In this document: positions 27,956-42,530 of the stretch, one piece after another
Numbering within the stretch: the stretch's first letter is position 1
Layout: each line of letters opens with the position of its first letter
Source: Eunapius fragilis
Taxonomy: Eukaryota > Porifera > Demospongiae > Spongillida > Spongillidae
Direction: 5' to 3'
DNA length: 64,000 bases
NCBI GenBank assembly: GCA_963681505.1
Contig: OY811974.1
Span: forward strand, 1,881,124 to 1,945,123
The notes under the pieces: model-generated
Database searches by the model: none
The model's input: the letters and a program-made list of their open reading frames with translations, nothing else
What the model was told of the DNA's origin: nothing
Made by a program: the position numbers and the translations under genes

Positions 27956-30894
27956 GCGGAAAAAAGCCACGGACAGGAAGGAGTCTTAAAAAGTACTAAC
28001 CTTTGTTGTACTAGTTCTAAAGAACATTCAATGAGACCACGTACTATCTGGCGAGGGGTATAATAGCCACGGAAAGGCAGACAGAGAATACTAAACTTTG
28101 TTGTATAAATATTTAACTTTAGGTTCGATCCTCACGTTTATAACGGCCCTCACTAGTACTCTCTCTGTCTAGGCCCCAGACCATTTTTGTTGTGACGTAT
28201 TTAGGGCCTGGACGAGAGATAAACATAAATCGCTAAGGGTTACCGTACAATAAGCAATAATATTATGTCATGTCATGTTCATTAACATGTGAATTCGCCT
28301 ATATATGGGCATAGCTTGGTTTAGGTCCATAGTTTAGGATCTAAACCATGTTGTTGAGACAGACATTGTAAATATGCGAAATGTGCAAGTCTTATGCAGG
28401 AAACGTATACACCACACCATCTAACTCACAGAAAGGGCGTTGCTCAAAGCTGTTCACTAACTGATTAACGTCGGAATAAATATTTTTTAGGTAAAATAGA
28501 GTTGTCCAAAAACAGCTAAACGAGGCAGCAGAGGAATCTTAGGTAGCTGGAAGGAGTTTCAACTACGTAATCTGAAGCCGTGAACATGGGTAATATCAAA
28601 TTGGTATAATTTTTCAGAAGAATTCATTGGTAACGGTAAACACATTCTTTTGACGCAGATATGCGTATCTCGGCCGTAATCGGTTAAAATTCAACCGCAT
28701 AGCTTAGTTTGTTTATAAATGGTCTACACACAACAACATATAAAAGGGATGGAGTGATGAGAAGTATATTCATTATTTGAAACGACTACGCCCTTATATA
28801 CTGAACAACTCCAGGCCGTAGCATCCAGACAGTCCGGCCAGTCCGGCCATGGTCGGACCGGTTTTAGCCCAGCTCATGAGAACCTACAGTACGCGTTAAA
28901 TTACGCCCCAGAGCCAAGTTAAAAGCATTAATTATTCACGCGCATTCTATCAGAGATAATATATAACGGGATTGGAAACAAACCCACTTATCACAAACTT
29001 ATCACAAATTAACGCGTGTCATACGCTCTTAAATCCTTATAAGTGCATCAAACCCACAAGCGTTATATATATATATATGAATACTGAGGTGTCTTGCATT
29101 AAAGATTTTTTTTTTAAATGCACAAATACTCGTAGAAGTGTCTACAATTACTTCCTCAGACTGCTGGATTTCTATGTTGTTATTTTCTGATCCACTGGAT
29201 TTGATCAATTAATTCCTATGACCAGTATATTGAAAAACCATGACCCAATACTTTGGCTGCCACTCAGATATGTACCGTAGTGAAATGCACTAAGTGTGAT
29301 AATGGGACCACATGACCAGACAATGGGGACAGGGCAATGAGGACGTAGCTGGACCACACTATGCATGGGAACATGGATGGACCACAAAATGGGGACCTGG
29401 ATGCGTGGACCAGATCGACAATGACATCACAGGATGTCGATGAAGACAGGATGCAGCTAGATATTTCTAGTGCAGGAGTAGAACTATGTAAAATAATAAC
29501 AATGACTTATAATTTACAAACTATGCTCTCTTCGCTTTGGCAATGGTTCACTAAGCTCTTCAGTAATTTCATATACTTGTGGTCCACGTTGGCAGTTACA
29601 TCTTTATCAAGAGTGTGAACAGCACCTTCTGATACGACTCGCACTAGTGGTACAGAGACTGTGCAAGTCAACGGCAGAGGATCCACTGGAATCTCAAATT
29701 GCATGTGTTGTTGTAACGCGGTTAATGGAAAGGATCAAAGAATGCTTCAAGCGTTCTTCATTCTTACGGTGTACGTGGCACCAGTCAAAAATTTCTCCTA
29801 CACATCACCTTTGAAGAAGCGTATGCTGTGAAATATTTACTAGTTATACCAAAAAAATACCTGGATGCAAAAATATGAAGCAAGAGCTACAAGACGATAT
29901 CAGTTTAGAGATCTATATAACGTGCACGATGAGAGGGATACTGTCCCACAATATCACAAGACCCGACATTCTACTTGGTCAGTTTCAAGCACTGTCGTTA
30001 CTAAAAAAAAGTTTAATCACATAGAATGTTATATAGCTATTTTCAGGAAGAAAAGACCACCGGATTCTTAAGATTCTGTCCCACAAAAACGGCCTATCGC
30101 CATTAAGAACGCTTAAAACGGCGCGACAGAACAATTCTAACCAATAAAAAAACCAACAGCACGTAGTGCTATTATACCGTGCCTTCGCACAGCAATGAAA
30201 AGTTCCTCCTCTTCTTAGTTCGAACAAACCGCCGATTTTTAGACTTCCGTTTCACACTACGAACACGTGCGATTCACACAAGGTCGGATGGCACGTACGG
30301 TCAAACGTATATTCTACGGTGCAAGTGATGCGTTTCCAATCCCGTTATATATTATCTCTGATTCTATACATGTATTGTGGGCGTTATTCGTTTCCTGCGA
30401 CTCATAGGCCACGATCGATATACCATGCGCGTGAATAAAGAAGCTTATAAGTTTACGATGAATTTACCATGCCATGCATATCATGTCGATAGAGGTTTCC
30501 GTGTTGCACCCCCCCCCCCCCCCCCTTTGCTATTTTAAGGTTAAAAAATATGCAGTTGTGTAACTGACAGGAAAAATAATGCAGCCTGCGGTTTTTGCGA
30601 AGATCCCTGGTTGATAACAACTGAACCAATCTTTGAGGGTGAGAAAGTCAACCGTGAATTTTGTTCCAAAACTAATCAACCCCAGGATATTTTTCGCCGT
30701 GTCTGACACGCAGTGCGTAATTTAATAGCATGCATTTATTCTCTAATCAGTCCGCCATATTGTGCTCGTTTACTATAGAGAGATATGAACTTATGCTTGT
30801 GCATGTATGTAGTTCAGAGCGTCTTAGATTATGGTGAAAACTGACATTTACTTGTGGCCTAGGAACCGGCGTAACTTACCAAAACCACCTAAAA

Positions 30895-31110
30895 CCGAGC
30901 ATTACAACATTTCCACAGTAAATCTAGCATAAGTTGATACAAAATTTCCACAGTAAAGCCCATACAAGTCGATAAAACATTTCCACAGTAAACCAAGCAT
31001 AATTGATACAACATTTCAACAGTAAACCGAGCACACACAACATACAACATTTCCACAGTAAACCGAGCATAAGCCCATCATACAACATTTCCACAGTAAA
31101 CCGAGCACCA
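30895..31110. repeat. Minisatellite with ACATTTCCACAGTAAACC core, copy 2
   Basis: About six units, corresponding to 15650-15870 of copy 1 with small indels in the linkers. Confidence 0.8.
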
Positions 31111-32003
31111 ATATGGAGGACAACTAATATAAACCCATGCAGGCGTCATAAAAGATCTCTACAGAATGTAGCAATTGATTGCGAGGACGTGGTGTTAGCG
31201 ACCTCCCAGGGACTTTCTTAGACATACATGTATGTATTTCTACTATGGTCGGACCGGTTCTCTTATCGATGGCACGGCCCTGCATGCTGAACGTAGGCTT
31301 ACAATTACAGCAATACAGTCGCTTATACTATAGGATGCTTTGTCCGATCCGGTGGGGCGGTTAGTCCTAGGACTTGGTGTCCGGCGGCATATATAGGGGA
31401 ATAAGGCCACAATCAAATTTTGATTTCATAGATAATTTTTAAATCACTGGTAAAATCGCCGCATGGATGATTAACAAAAGTGTGCACAATCATCTATAAA
31501 ATTGATTCGACGCTTTTTTTTCCACCGGCCGGGGTTTTTCGTGCACTTGAGTCGACTTACATGAGCATACGGCCACTGCTAGAATCACTGCGGCTTGCAG
31601 TCTCATTTCCACAGTTGACAATATGTGTTTACGCGTCGGTACAACTTTAGATGAATAATTTAGGGTGCGCGCAATGCAATGCGCTGAGTCGTGCGTCGCG
31701 TCGACCCATGCAATCAAGGATGGAATTCAATTACGGATGATTGGAATTTGGTACTTGGTCTCACCATGCATCTTCGTTTCGCATCAATAGGTCACCTATT
31801 AACTGAAATAGTGTTGTGGCGCGTATTGGTCACATTTTCAATGGAATGGGACAGCCGTAGCAACATGTCTAATTACCTCCATATATGAAGTGAATCTATA
31901 TTAGCATGTTGTCATATTGTAAATAACTACGTGTGCCACTATAATTTAATAAATACGTTGCCATTTCATTTTTCCTTCGCAGTCAGTCAGCCTTTTTCCC
32001 CTC

Positions 32004-32522
32004 CTTTCAACACCACTATAGCCTTACTACTCTGCACATCATGTGCCAATCAAACTTTTAATAGCCACATCAGGAGCACTGAGTATTTTGCAGTCCCACC
32101 TCACCAGGATAACAATAACTCATTCTTCCACAGATGCCAACTACTGACATATTAACACATCCATGGATTAAGCCAACATGTCACCTCTCCTCCAATAGAA
32201 ATGTGTACACCTAAGGGGGTGTTGTGTTAACTGTTTAGGCAGTACCGTAGGAATGTGCAAAGTAGTGTAAATTATTGCTAGTTATAAGCATATACCTCCA
32301 CATTGCTTCTTCATCATCACAACTCCCCCAAGTTTTCCCTCATAAAGATGGAGTACCTGTTGGTATCTGGGTTCCAAAGCATTTATCCTCGATTGTTAAG
32401 ATATGGGCGGGGTCTGTCCGGGCTACAGGGATAATGGTAACATCAAACACTCCATGTTGGTCAAAGTGTTGGTATAGGATCATTCTGTGTAGGCCTTTGG
32501 ATGGTACTTGTTGCGATGATTC

Positions 32523-32617
<95 letters not shown>

Positions 32618-35010
32618 AGGAGATCCTGTTTTTCCTACACACTGCATTTTGCAGGGATTGCATTCAAGGACGTAGATAATGTCCTTGCTGCTGCAACTCA
32701 ATCTATCATCTCTGGTGCAGATGTGCTGCTTGGTGGTATTGCAGATGGTGTTTTTGCTGGTAAGTTGGGACATCCTCTGTATTACACCTGGTTGGGAGAC
32801 AGGGTATGTAGAGCTTTTTGGTGGTGTTGGGGATGTTGGTTTTTGTCATGTCTGTGTTTAGGGGGGGGGGGGGGGGGGGGGGAAATTCGTGAATATTTGT
32901 CCTAGATTGTGATAGTTTTATACACCACTAGATCCCTTTCAAGCAAAGGGAGGTATTTAGTGAGGTCGTTTTTATGGGTGTGACCTTCTCTCATCGTATT
33001 ACTTTTTGGTTAGGGATCTGTGGATAACAGGTATATTGATGACTGCATGAATGGTCTTAATGTATAACCTCTGTCCAAGAAATGGTTAATAAGCTGTTGT
33101 TTTAACATATTAAAGTCTTTCTGCTCGGAGCACTGTTTTTTTGTACCTCAAGGTTTCGCCCTTAATGATAGCTAGCTTGGTCTTGAGGGGGTGGTGACTA
33201 CAATATATATATAGTGGACATACTGGAAGCTGTTTGTTGGCTTAAAGTGTGTCTTGGTGGAGAGGTGTCTATTTTGATTAAACTCTGGCCCTATCAAAAT
33301 AGGGTCAGATCAAGGTATTTGATTTCTGTTTCTGATATTGTGCGCTCAAATTTGATTGTTGGCTGGAAGCTGTTGAAGGCAGAAAAGAATCCTTCGAAAT
33401 CTTCCTTTGGGTAATGAAGATATCATCGAAATACCTTTTGGGTCTTCATAAATTCTTCTTCGAAATATACCATAAATAAGTTAGGCAACATTGGTGCTAG
33501 TGGTGTTCCCTTAGCCCTGTAAGTTGGTGGTATGGTTCCCATCAAAATTAAAGACATTCTTCTTTAAGACAAAGTTTAATAGTTGAAGGGTGTTGGGCCT
33601 ATAACTTTATTTTGTTTTAGTATTGGGTTGATGCCCTCATCCTGGGGAATGGTTGCGTATTGACTTTTAACATCTATGGATACAAGGGATAGATGCTCTG
33701 AAGGTGGGATAGTTGTGGTTCATGGGGTTTGAATGGGACTTTGTGAGTTTCTAAGGTAGGATGGTATTTTCAGAACTGGTTTTAAAAAAAAATCTATGTA
33801 CTTAGAGATTGGTGTGGCTGGGCCATTGATTGTAGATACCACTGACCTTACTGAGATAGGGGTTTTGTGTAACTTGTAGGGGAATTAGATGTATTGTGTA
33901 CGAACTGGGTCCAATGGTAACAGGTATTGGAATTCAATTTTATCAATGTGAGGTAGGCTTTGATGTGGGTTGCTATGGTTTGTGTGGTGTCTTCCACTAG
34001 TCTTTTGTATTTTTTTAGCTTCACAAGGTGGTTCTTGCCATCTATTACATATTTCTCTCTGGACACAACTGTAAGTGTGGGCAGGACCCCTTGTCTGCTT
34101 TTTTGATAATGATGTTGTCTTTCTTCTCTCTTGGTCTTGGTGGCTTCTCTTCATTCTGGGGTCATATTGCTCCATATTTTCCGTAAATTGTGCATGGAGC
34201 TAGACATGGCTGTGTTTCCAAAGTACTTTTCAAGTGTCCTATACTTGGTGGGTTTGGGCCTGAATCCTGATTTCTGTTTAAATGGGTTTTGCACTCGCTG
34301 GTCGTGGTCTTGAAACATGTTCCAGTCTTAGGGTGCATTTATACCTTTGAATGGCCTTCTCTACAGTAGGGGGTCTGGAAACCAGTGAGGGAATGAGTAA
34401 TAGACCACTTTCAAGGACTTTTAGTTCAGGTCTTGTGAGATGCTCATTGCTTGGAAACCTGATGTGGGACGTGGGCTTGTGCCTAGATCTGTCTGGTAAT
34501 CTAATTTTGGGATGTCCCTTCCTGGTTTTGCGTTTCCTTATTGATAATAATGTTTTGTATGTGCAGTGGTGAAGCCATTAAATGGTTCGGGGTCGACACA
34601 TGATTCGTAATTAGTAGTGGGGGGGTCAACTTTGGTTGACCTCCCATGATAACCCTCTACACCTTGAGGTCTTTGGCAGTGTTTTATGTATAGAGGGTTT
34701 CTAAAATTACTTTGTTTCTTTCCTTTTCACTCCACTATATCCTTACTACTCTGCACATCATGTGCCAATCAAACTTTTAATAGCCACATCAGGAGCACTG
34801 AGTATTTACAGTCTCACCTCACCAGGATAACAATAACTTCTTATTATATCCTGTTATAAGAAGTTATATCGTGATGAGTTGTGACTCCAAATAACCAGTA
34901 CTCCAATATTTCAGACTAAACACACAGATGCTGACTGCTGACTCATATATATACATCCATGCATTAAGCCAACATGTCACCTCTCCTCATATAGAAATGT
35001 GCAAACCAAA
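32004..35010 (-). mobile_element. Penelope-like retroelement with flanking direct repeats
   Basis: Minus-strand fragments in order are IIIKKADKG with PTLTVVSREKYVIDGKNHL (about 34020-34110), GTPLAP followed by NLFMVYFEEEFMKT (about 33440-33515), FQPTIKFERT and IKYLDL (about 33310-33380), then a GIY-YIG-like segment SSKDIIYVLECNPCKMQCVG (about 32660-32720) and its distal half to about 32340. This reverse transcriptase plus C-terminal GIY-YIG order is that of Penelope-like elements. Direct repeats at about 32004-32212 and 34729-35010 (shared TGCACATCATGTGCCAATCA and TTAAGCCAACATGTCACCTC) fit the pseudo-LTRs of such elements; the right one carries about 80 extra bp. Several stops and frameshifts make it inactive. 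Confidence 0.8.
32528..32615. repeat. (CT)n microsatellite, 88 bp
   Basis: The short counterpart of the 408-bp tract in copy 1, at the same point in the endonuclease-coding frame of the Penelope-like element, just after the minus-strand residues TGSPLRER. Confidence 0.95.
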
Positions 35011-36083
<1,073 letters not shown>

Positions 36084-36099
<16 letters not shown>

Positions 36100-36605
36100 G
36101 TCCTGTCTTCATCAAGGTGGGTACCATGGTCCTGTCTTCATCAAGGTGGGTATCATGGTCCTGTCTTCATCAAGGTGGGTACCATGGTCCTGTCTTCATC
36201 AAGGTGGGTACCATGGTCCTGTCGTCATCAAGGTGGGTATCATGGTCCTGTCTTCATCAAGGTGGGTACCATGGTCCTTGTCTTCATCAAGGTGGGTACC
36301 ATGGTCCTGTCTTCATCAAGGTGGGTACCATGGTCCTGTCTTCATCAAGGTGGGTACCATGGTCCTGTCTTCATCAAGGTGGGTACCATGGTCCTGTCTT
36401 CATCAAGGTGGGTACCATGGTCCTGTCTTCATCACGGTGGGTACCATGGTCCTGTCGTCATTAAGGTGGGTACTATGGTCCTGTCTTCATCAAGGTGGGT
36501 AATGGTCCTGTCTTCATCACTTGAGGTGGGGTACCACATGTGGTCCTGTCTTCATCAAGGTGGGGTGCCATGGTCCTGTCTTCATCAAGGTGGGGTACCA
36601 TGGTC
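36084..36605. repeat. 29-bp minisatellite growing from a ferrochelatase exon end, copy 2
   Basis: About 17 units. The first CCTGTCTTCATCAAG at 36085-36099 is the coding end of ferrochelatase exon C (SPVFIK); each later unit repeats these bases followed by GTGGGTACCATGG, which looks like the start of the following intron (AAG|GTGGGT). Late units are degenerate. The array ends in AACCCTTTTTGTAGGCAG, as in copy 1. Confidence 0.92.
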
Positions 36606-36693
36606 CTTAACCCTTTTTGTAGGCAGTTTGTAAGTACACATGCCATTACTTCCTCACAACTAATATTAATTTTATTCAAATCAAGATTTAAAT

Positions 36694-37264
36694 AATGAAT
36701 TTATGTAGCTAGCATCTACATCATGCTGCTAGATAATTCCTTGCACTTGCAAGGCTACTTTATAATCCAATCAATGCACTATCTATTTCGTACAGTATTG
36801 TTTTTGAATATAATAATAAAATTCATGAATATGAATAATCTCACACACAACTATTATGATATGGTCATACCAAATAGCTGGGGGCTGCAACTACATCTGC
36901 CTGCTACAATATATTACAGGATTGGTTTGTACACAGCTATTGTGAACACCATGCCCACACTACTATTGTGAACACCATGGCCACATGAGTAAGCTCAGTA
37001 AATGTGTACACACCTGCTCTATGGGACATACACCTGCCAGTCCTAAATCTTGCATGTAGTGAATACACAATCCCCAGAGGTGACCCCCATGTTTATAGAC
37101 TATGGTATGGAGCTCTTACCACTGGATGAACCATAAAGGAGACCTCTGATGGGGGTAGCCAATCACCACAAAACCAGAGATAATAAAACTTTCATTTACT
37201 ATAGTGGAAGTGTAACATATACAACCGCATTTGATTAATAGTAAATACAAAGTAAATCCAATTT
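36694..37264. other. Copy 2-specific sequence, no gene recognised
   Basis: AT-rich sequence lacking in copy 1. No domain or splice-supported exon was recognised. Confidence 0.4.
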
Positions 37265-38010
37265 ATTATGCAGTGTCCGTAGGACCCTGGCCATCCACTG
37301 GAGCAGGCACACATGGTACCTCCCATGACCCATTGGAGCAGGCACACATATAGTACCTCCCATGACCCCTGGCCATCCATTGCACATTATGGTACCTCCC
37401 ATGATCCCTGGCCATCCATTGGAGCAGGCACACATATGGTACCTCCCATGATCCCTGTGGTCATCCATTGGAGCAGGCACACATATGGTACCTCCCATGA
37501 TCCCTGGCCATCCATTGGAGCAGGCACACATATGGTACCTCCCATGATCCCTGGCCATCCATTGGAGCAGGCACACATATGGTACCTCCCATGATCCCTG
37601 GCCATCCATTGGAGCAGGCACACATATGGTACCTCCCATGATCCCTGGCCATCCATTGGAGCAGGCACACATATGGTACCTCCCATGATCCCTGGCTATC
37701 CATTGGAGCAGGCACAAATATCGTACCTATCTGGTCATCCATTGGAGCAGGCACACATATGGTACCTCCCATGATCCCTGTGGTCATCCATTGGAGCAGG
37801 CACACATATGGTACCTCCCATGATCCCTGGCCATCCATTGGAGCAGGCACACATATGGTACCTCCCATGATCCCTGGCCATCCATTGGAGCAGCACACAT
37901 ATGGTACCTCCCATGATCCCTGGCTATCCCATTGGAGCAGGCACACATATGGTACCTCCCATGATCCCTGGCTATCCCATTGGAGCAGGTACACATATGG
38001 TACCTCCTAT
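37265..38010. repeat. 47-bp minisatellite
   Basis: About 16 units each containing CCATCCATTGGAGCAGGCAC and ATGGTACCTCCCATGATCCC. Some units have CTGTGGTC or CTGGCTATCC variants. It is present only in copy 2. Long open frames on both strands across it are repeat artefacts. Confidence 0.95.
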
Positions 38011-38179
38011 GTAAGGTGCACCTGTATCTGTACGGCTTGCAGCTATGTGTCTGTTCACATCTTGCAAAGTGTCTGTGACCTGAAAAGTGTGCACCAAAGT
38101 CTTCCTGTCAAACAGATGAACCTGAGAGATATGTGTATGGGACATGATATTTAGTGACACAAGCTAGCATACACATACA

Positions 38180-38204
38180 AACATACACATGTACACACAC
38201 ACGT

Positions 38205-38262
<58 letters not shown>
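38180..38262. repeat. (CA)n microsatellite next to a splice donor
   Basis: A CA tract that on the minus strand becomes (GT)n immediately after the CAG|GTAAGT donor of the UBX exon. Confidence 0.9.
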
Positions 38263-38264
<2 letters not shown>

Positions 38265-38266
38265 AC

Positions 38267-38408
38267 CTGCAGTCTGGTGGTGGTGTAGTCCTTGTCCACA
38301 GGGGGGCTGGCCACAGCTGCTCTAGCCACTTTAGTCTGCTCTGCTTCAGCCTTCTCTTTGGCAAGCTTGTCTGCCTTGGCACGTGTTATCTGTTCCTTCA
38401 CCTTCTCC
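38267..38408 (-). CDS. Isolated exon of a UBX-domain protein (UBXN1-like)
   Basis: A 142-bp exon with a TGCAG acceptor and a CAG|GTAAGT donor. It reads REKVKEQITRAKADKLAKEK, then a linker, then PPVDKDYTTTRLQ. A basic coiled-coil ending in a T-R-L-Q that leads into the next exon is what precedes the UBX domain (usually TRLQ-x-RLPDG) in UBXN-family p97/VCP cofactors. The UBX domain itself and other exons were not found nearby. The splice sites look functional, so this is either one exon of a gene with very long introns or a captured fragment. Confidence 0.5.
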
Positions 38409-39235
38409 CTGCAAGGGAACACACGGAAGTAGACAAAGACAAAGTGAACAATAAATTAGCTGCCGACCAAATTGTATCCTCACTCAAAAACTCTTGCACT
38501 CATTATTCATATTCTGCTTTATCCAGTTACCATGTTTATTCTCATAGCCCATTGGACACAGTGTAACATCTTATCTTACATAAACATATGCCATTTTGGG
38601 ATTACAGATACTTGCAAATAAGTATAAGCACAAAGGTAGGATACGTTGCAACTAGAATGATTCGCTCTGCCCACGGGTCAGGTTGCCAATGTCTTCTCTT
38701 CCATTTCATAATCCTTAACCTTTTGAACGCCAAGTGCATATATGCATACATGCTCACTAAATGACAATAATATACCTCATCATTCATGCATGTGGTGTGG
38801 ATCATAATCACCTTGATTACCATTGTAGATTATACAAGTGCAATACTGACCTTTGTAAGTAACCTCATAGTCATACAAATACTTGGGCCCAGTGTAAGAA
38901 CATTTTGTGTGTCCAAATTGTAACTTGCTGGTACCTTTTTTTGCAACAACCCATTAGCAAAAGGTGGAGGAGTGACATACTACACTCATCTGGGATACAC
39001 ATTCTTGTTCTTAGAGGACATAAAGTGATGCATTAGTGAAGTGAAGTGAGGTCATCCGAATAATGGGGTTCTTAAGGCAACATGTACTTATAGGGTTAAA
39101 AGTGCAGCAAGCATACGCATGCATCATCCAGTTGTGACAGATCAACACATTCTTGCAAGCAAGATCTAAGTCATGCATGAATGGTGTAACGTTTGTGTGC
39201 ATGCATGCATAAACAAACTTGGCATTCAAAAGGTT
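38409..39235. other. Copy 2-specific sequence, no gene recognised
   Basis: No exon that would precede the UBX exon could be identified. The region ends where copy 1 homology resumes (AAAACCCTCTTATTTCAAGT). Confidence 0.4.
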
Positions 39236-39269
39236 AAAAACCCTCTTATTTCAAGTCACCATAAGTTAC

Positions 39270-39565
39270 CTCCACATGTCCCCTCCACACATGGTCCCTC
39301 CACACATGTCCCCTCCACACATGTCCCCGCCACACATGGTCCCTCCACACATGTCCCCTCCACACATTGCCCTCCACACATGTCCCCTCCACATATGTCC
39401 CCTCCACACATGTCCCCTCCACACATGTCCCTCCACACATGTCCCCTCCACACATGTCCCCTCCTCACATGTCCCCTCCACTCATGTTCACACATGTCCC
39501 CTCCACTCATGTTCCCTACACACATGTCCCTTCCACACATTCCCCTCCACACATGTCCCTCCGGG
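39270..39565. repeat. 15-bp minisatellite, copy 2
   Basis: About 19 units of CACACATGTCCCCTC with 14-bp and other variants; longer than the array in copy 1. Confidence 0.95.
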
Positions 39566-40201
39566 GAATCCTGCATGGTTCCTGGTGCTTGTCCATCTTA
39601 CATGTACATCATGCAACCCCTGGAGCGCATGCTGTGCTGCCGGTCATCTGTCTGCACAGAATGTATGATATACAAATTAAGTATCTGAGTAATAAAGTGT
39701 CCTTGCTGCGTCATGGGCAGTCCTCTGGCTCAAGCCAGCAACACCGATAATACATGCCACTGTAGGGTATTGTTGATGGGTATTGTGGTGCAGTGCCATG
39801 CCTGTATGAGGGATGTACGAGTGGGTGAGCACTCACAAGTGTGAAGATCAACCACCTTCATGTACTGATGTGGAGACAACATCCAGTGTGTTCAGTAAAC
39901 TGGTTTCCAACAACCTTCCACTGGTCACAGTTCCAACTTGCTTTATGCACCATATTTCTTTCTTAATCACTTACATTCATGCTGATCACTCGCGTTCATG
40001 TTCAGGGAGCAGTTCAGGAACTCCTTCATGTGCTGACTCTTCAATACCCATCAAAATGCACCTGCCAGAGGAACATATACAAAGCCATGGGCAAAGACAA
40101 TCGGAACCTGCGGAAGTAGGTTCCAAATACTGTCTGATAATAAATTTAATCGAGGGGGAAAAAAAAGTTACATGCCAGGGCCCGCGGAGCAAGGGGGGCA
40201 G

Positions 40202-40205
<4 letters not shown>

Positions 40206-40246
<41 letters not shown>
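40206..40246. repeat. 41-bp C homopolymer
   Basis: A poly-C run that is only about 10 bp at the corresponding place in copy 1 (near 19531). Length differences may be real or due to sequencing. Confidence 0.9.
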
Positions 40247-40248
<2 letters not shown>

Positions 40249-40886
40249 CTTCATTGTCCAATATTTAATGTATCAGGACCTACGTTAGTAGGTCCTATGT
40301 AGGATTTGAAGTGTGATGAATACGATTAGCAAAACACCAGATTCCACTATTGCCGTTGCACCGTAGAATCAGTTGGACTTTAGCAAACGTATTTGGATAC
40401 AGCCAACAATTACCTACAATGTAATAAAACTGCCGACGCTTAGAAAGCTCAGACAACAGAGATAACGCTCTCTCGTTCCCACACTCGAACCTAAAAAAAA
40501 GTTTCTCCATCTTCTTCTTCCGGATCTGATAAGATAAGATTTGCTCGGATAAGAGGTTTATTGCATTGCATCTTTGTCACGATTGAAGTATACTGTTAGC
40601 CATCATGCGGAAGCACTAGAACCAACAAGTTAGAAACTTATTGTCGAGTTGGATTTGTTTTATTATGTTAGTAACGAGAGTTATGCTTGACACAAATTTC
40701 AATCTCTAGCAAACTTAGTTTTGTTAGTATAGCCCACAACAGATTTTATAGACATAAAAGTGGGCGGGAACGTGTGGTTGAACACGTTCTATATTTCATA
40801 TAGTGCATGCGCTACAGTTACTATTATTCAATTGTTGTCACGGTTGTATACCAAAAGCTTGACGTGTCTGGTTTGTTTTCTTCAAA

Positions 40887-41198
40887 ATGCCGTCACGTCG
40901 TTTGCGAAGAGAAAAGAATCGTGCTAAGAAGATCGCAAAGTTAAATGATGACTGTTGTGTTGGCGAGTCGCAAGATATTGAGGAGCGTGACAGTTTTCAA
41001 GAAGCGCATGAAAAAAAGAAGACTTGCGACAGGAAGCGCAACAAAGCCGATCCTGAGAGTAAGAAGGATAGCATGAAGGCCCAATACTGGCTTGATCCGG
41101 AAAGTAAGAGAGAGAGCGCAAGGCCCAATACTGGCTTGATCCGGAAAGTAAGAAGGAGACCACTAAGGCCCAATACTGCAGGAAAAGAAATACTATGA
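40887..41198 (+). pseudogene. Basic repetitive ORF fragment, frameshifted
   Basis: Starts MPSRRLRREKNRAKKIAKLN and contains tandem DPESKK / KAQYWLDPESK units. After about 41125 the frame slips by one base: the same D-P-E-S-K-K unit continues in another frame. Repeats of the ...PEKKKA... type are known from the N-termini of some Helitron-like and other invertebrate mobile-element proteins; I infer a mobile-element fragment but cannot name the family. Confidence 0.4.
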
Positions 41199-41399
41199 GG
41201 TAGGAGTGTTTGCAATGTTTGGATGCAATATGTCCTACACGCATGGGACCGATGTATTGTATCGTGTGCGTGTGTTCGTCTGCGAGATAGGAAAACGAAT
41301 AACGCCAGATCGATTTGCATTGGAGTATATGCTTGCCAGCTTTGATCCTCTCTGAGGGGATTTTTATACCACATTCACACTACATGTCTGTGAATGTTG

Positions 41400-42530
41400 A
41401 CTATTATATTTTTGCAAGGATAAAACCACATGCCTGTCAATGGATACCATATACAATATGGTGGCCCAGCATGTGTCTTTTAAACCTTGCCATACAGGAT
41501 GTAGCATCTATGGCTGCTAAAACATGTTCCCTAGGTTCTCTGTGTAAACAATACTTTATCTTACAGCTGTACAGTCTATAAAACCACATGCCTGCCTCCT
41601 TCCTGTATGGATACCATATTTGGTGGCCCAGTATGTGCCATAGCTTCTATGGCTGCTAAAACATGCAGGACCATGATGATCTCTAATTTTTCAGCTGGAA
41701 CCTATTACATGCACCTCTCTTAAGAGCTATCTATCTGCCTCGCTTTGCAGGACTAACTAACTTCCTGCATGATTCCATGTGTGGTGTCCCAGCATGTGGT
41801 CTTAAACTTTGACACATATACTGTGGCTGCAAACCTGAACATGGAGCAATCCTTCCCTGGGTTCTGCAGTACATCATCTGGAACCAATTACAGCTCTTTT
41901 AAGAGCTGTCACTCTGACTAAGAGATTATGCTTTGCAGGATTATCAAATGGCAAATGGGGTTGCAGCTGTGACCTTGACTGCATGTAAATTAATGGATCT
42001 GTCTCTATAGGCCCTAACCCCGGAATATGAGTTCACACAATTATATGTTGTACTTAACTCACAATCCAATCCTTATATCAGTTGATGTACATTCTCTATA
42101 CAAAACTGCTCTTAAAAATAGGCTTGCCTCCCTCCCATGTATGTGTTCATATGTCAAGGAGTCTACAGCTGCATGGCATGTGAACATGTTTCTCTGTGTC
42201 AACATTTATCTTGCAACTTAGCATTCATAAAACCACAAGCCTGCCCCTTCCTCCATTTATGGTGGCACAGTGTGTGGTCTAAAACCTAGCGTCTATGGCT
42301 GCTAAAACATGCACATGGACCACCAATCATCCTCCATGATGTTCTCCTAGCTGTTTTCAGCTGGAACCAGTTACCTATTACATGCAGCTCTTTTCAATTT
42401 GGATAAGCGATTTATGCTTTGCAGGACTAACTAACTTCCTGCATGATTCCATGTATGGTGTCCCAGCATGTGGACTTAAAATCTCTATGGCTGCAAACCT
42501 TAACATTCCTGTGTTCTCAAGTACATCATT
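41400..42530. repeat. Degenerate tandem repeat, ~160-340 bp units
   Basis: Five diverged units near 41423, 41580, 41745, 42228 and 42421 share phrases such as ATAAAACCACATGCCTG, GGATACCATAT, GTGGCCCAGCATGTG and CTATGGCTGCTAAAACATG. Two alternate subtypes occur (the second starts GGACTAACTAACTTCCTGCA). No coding role is apparent. Confidence 0.6.

Noticed and set aside
37235-38154. Several 100-177 residue frames over the 47-bp repeat
   Set aside because: Repeat artefacts on both strands with no independent coding evidence.
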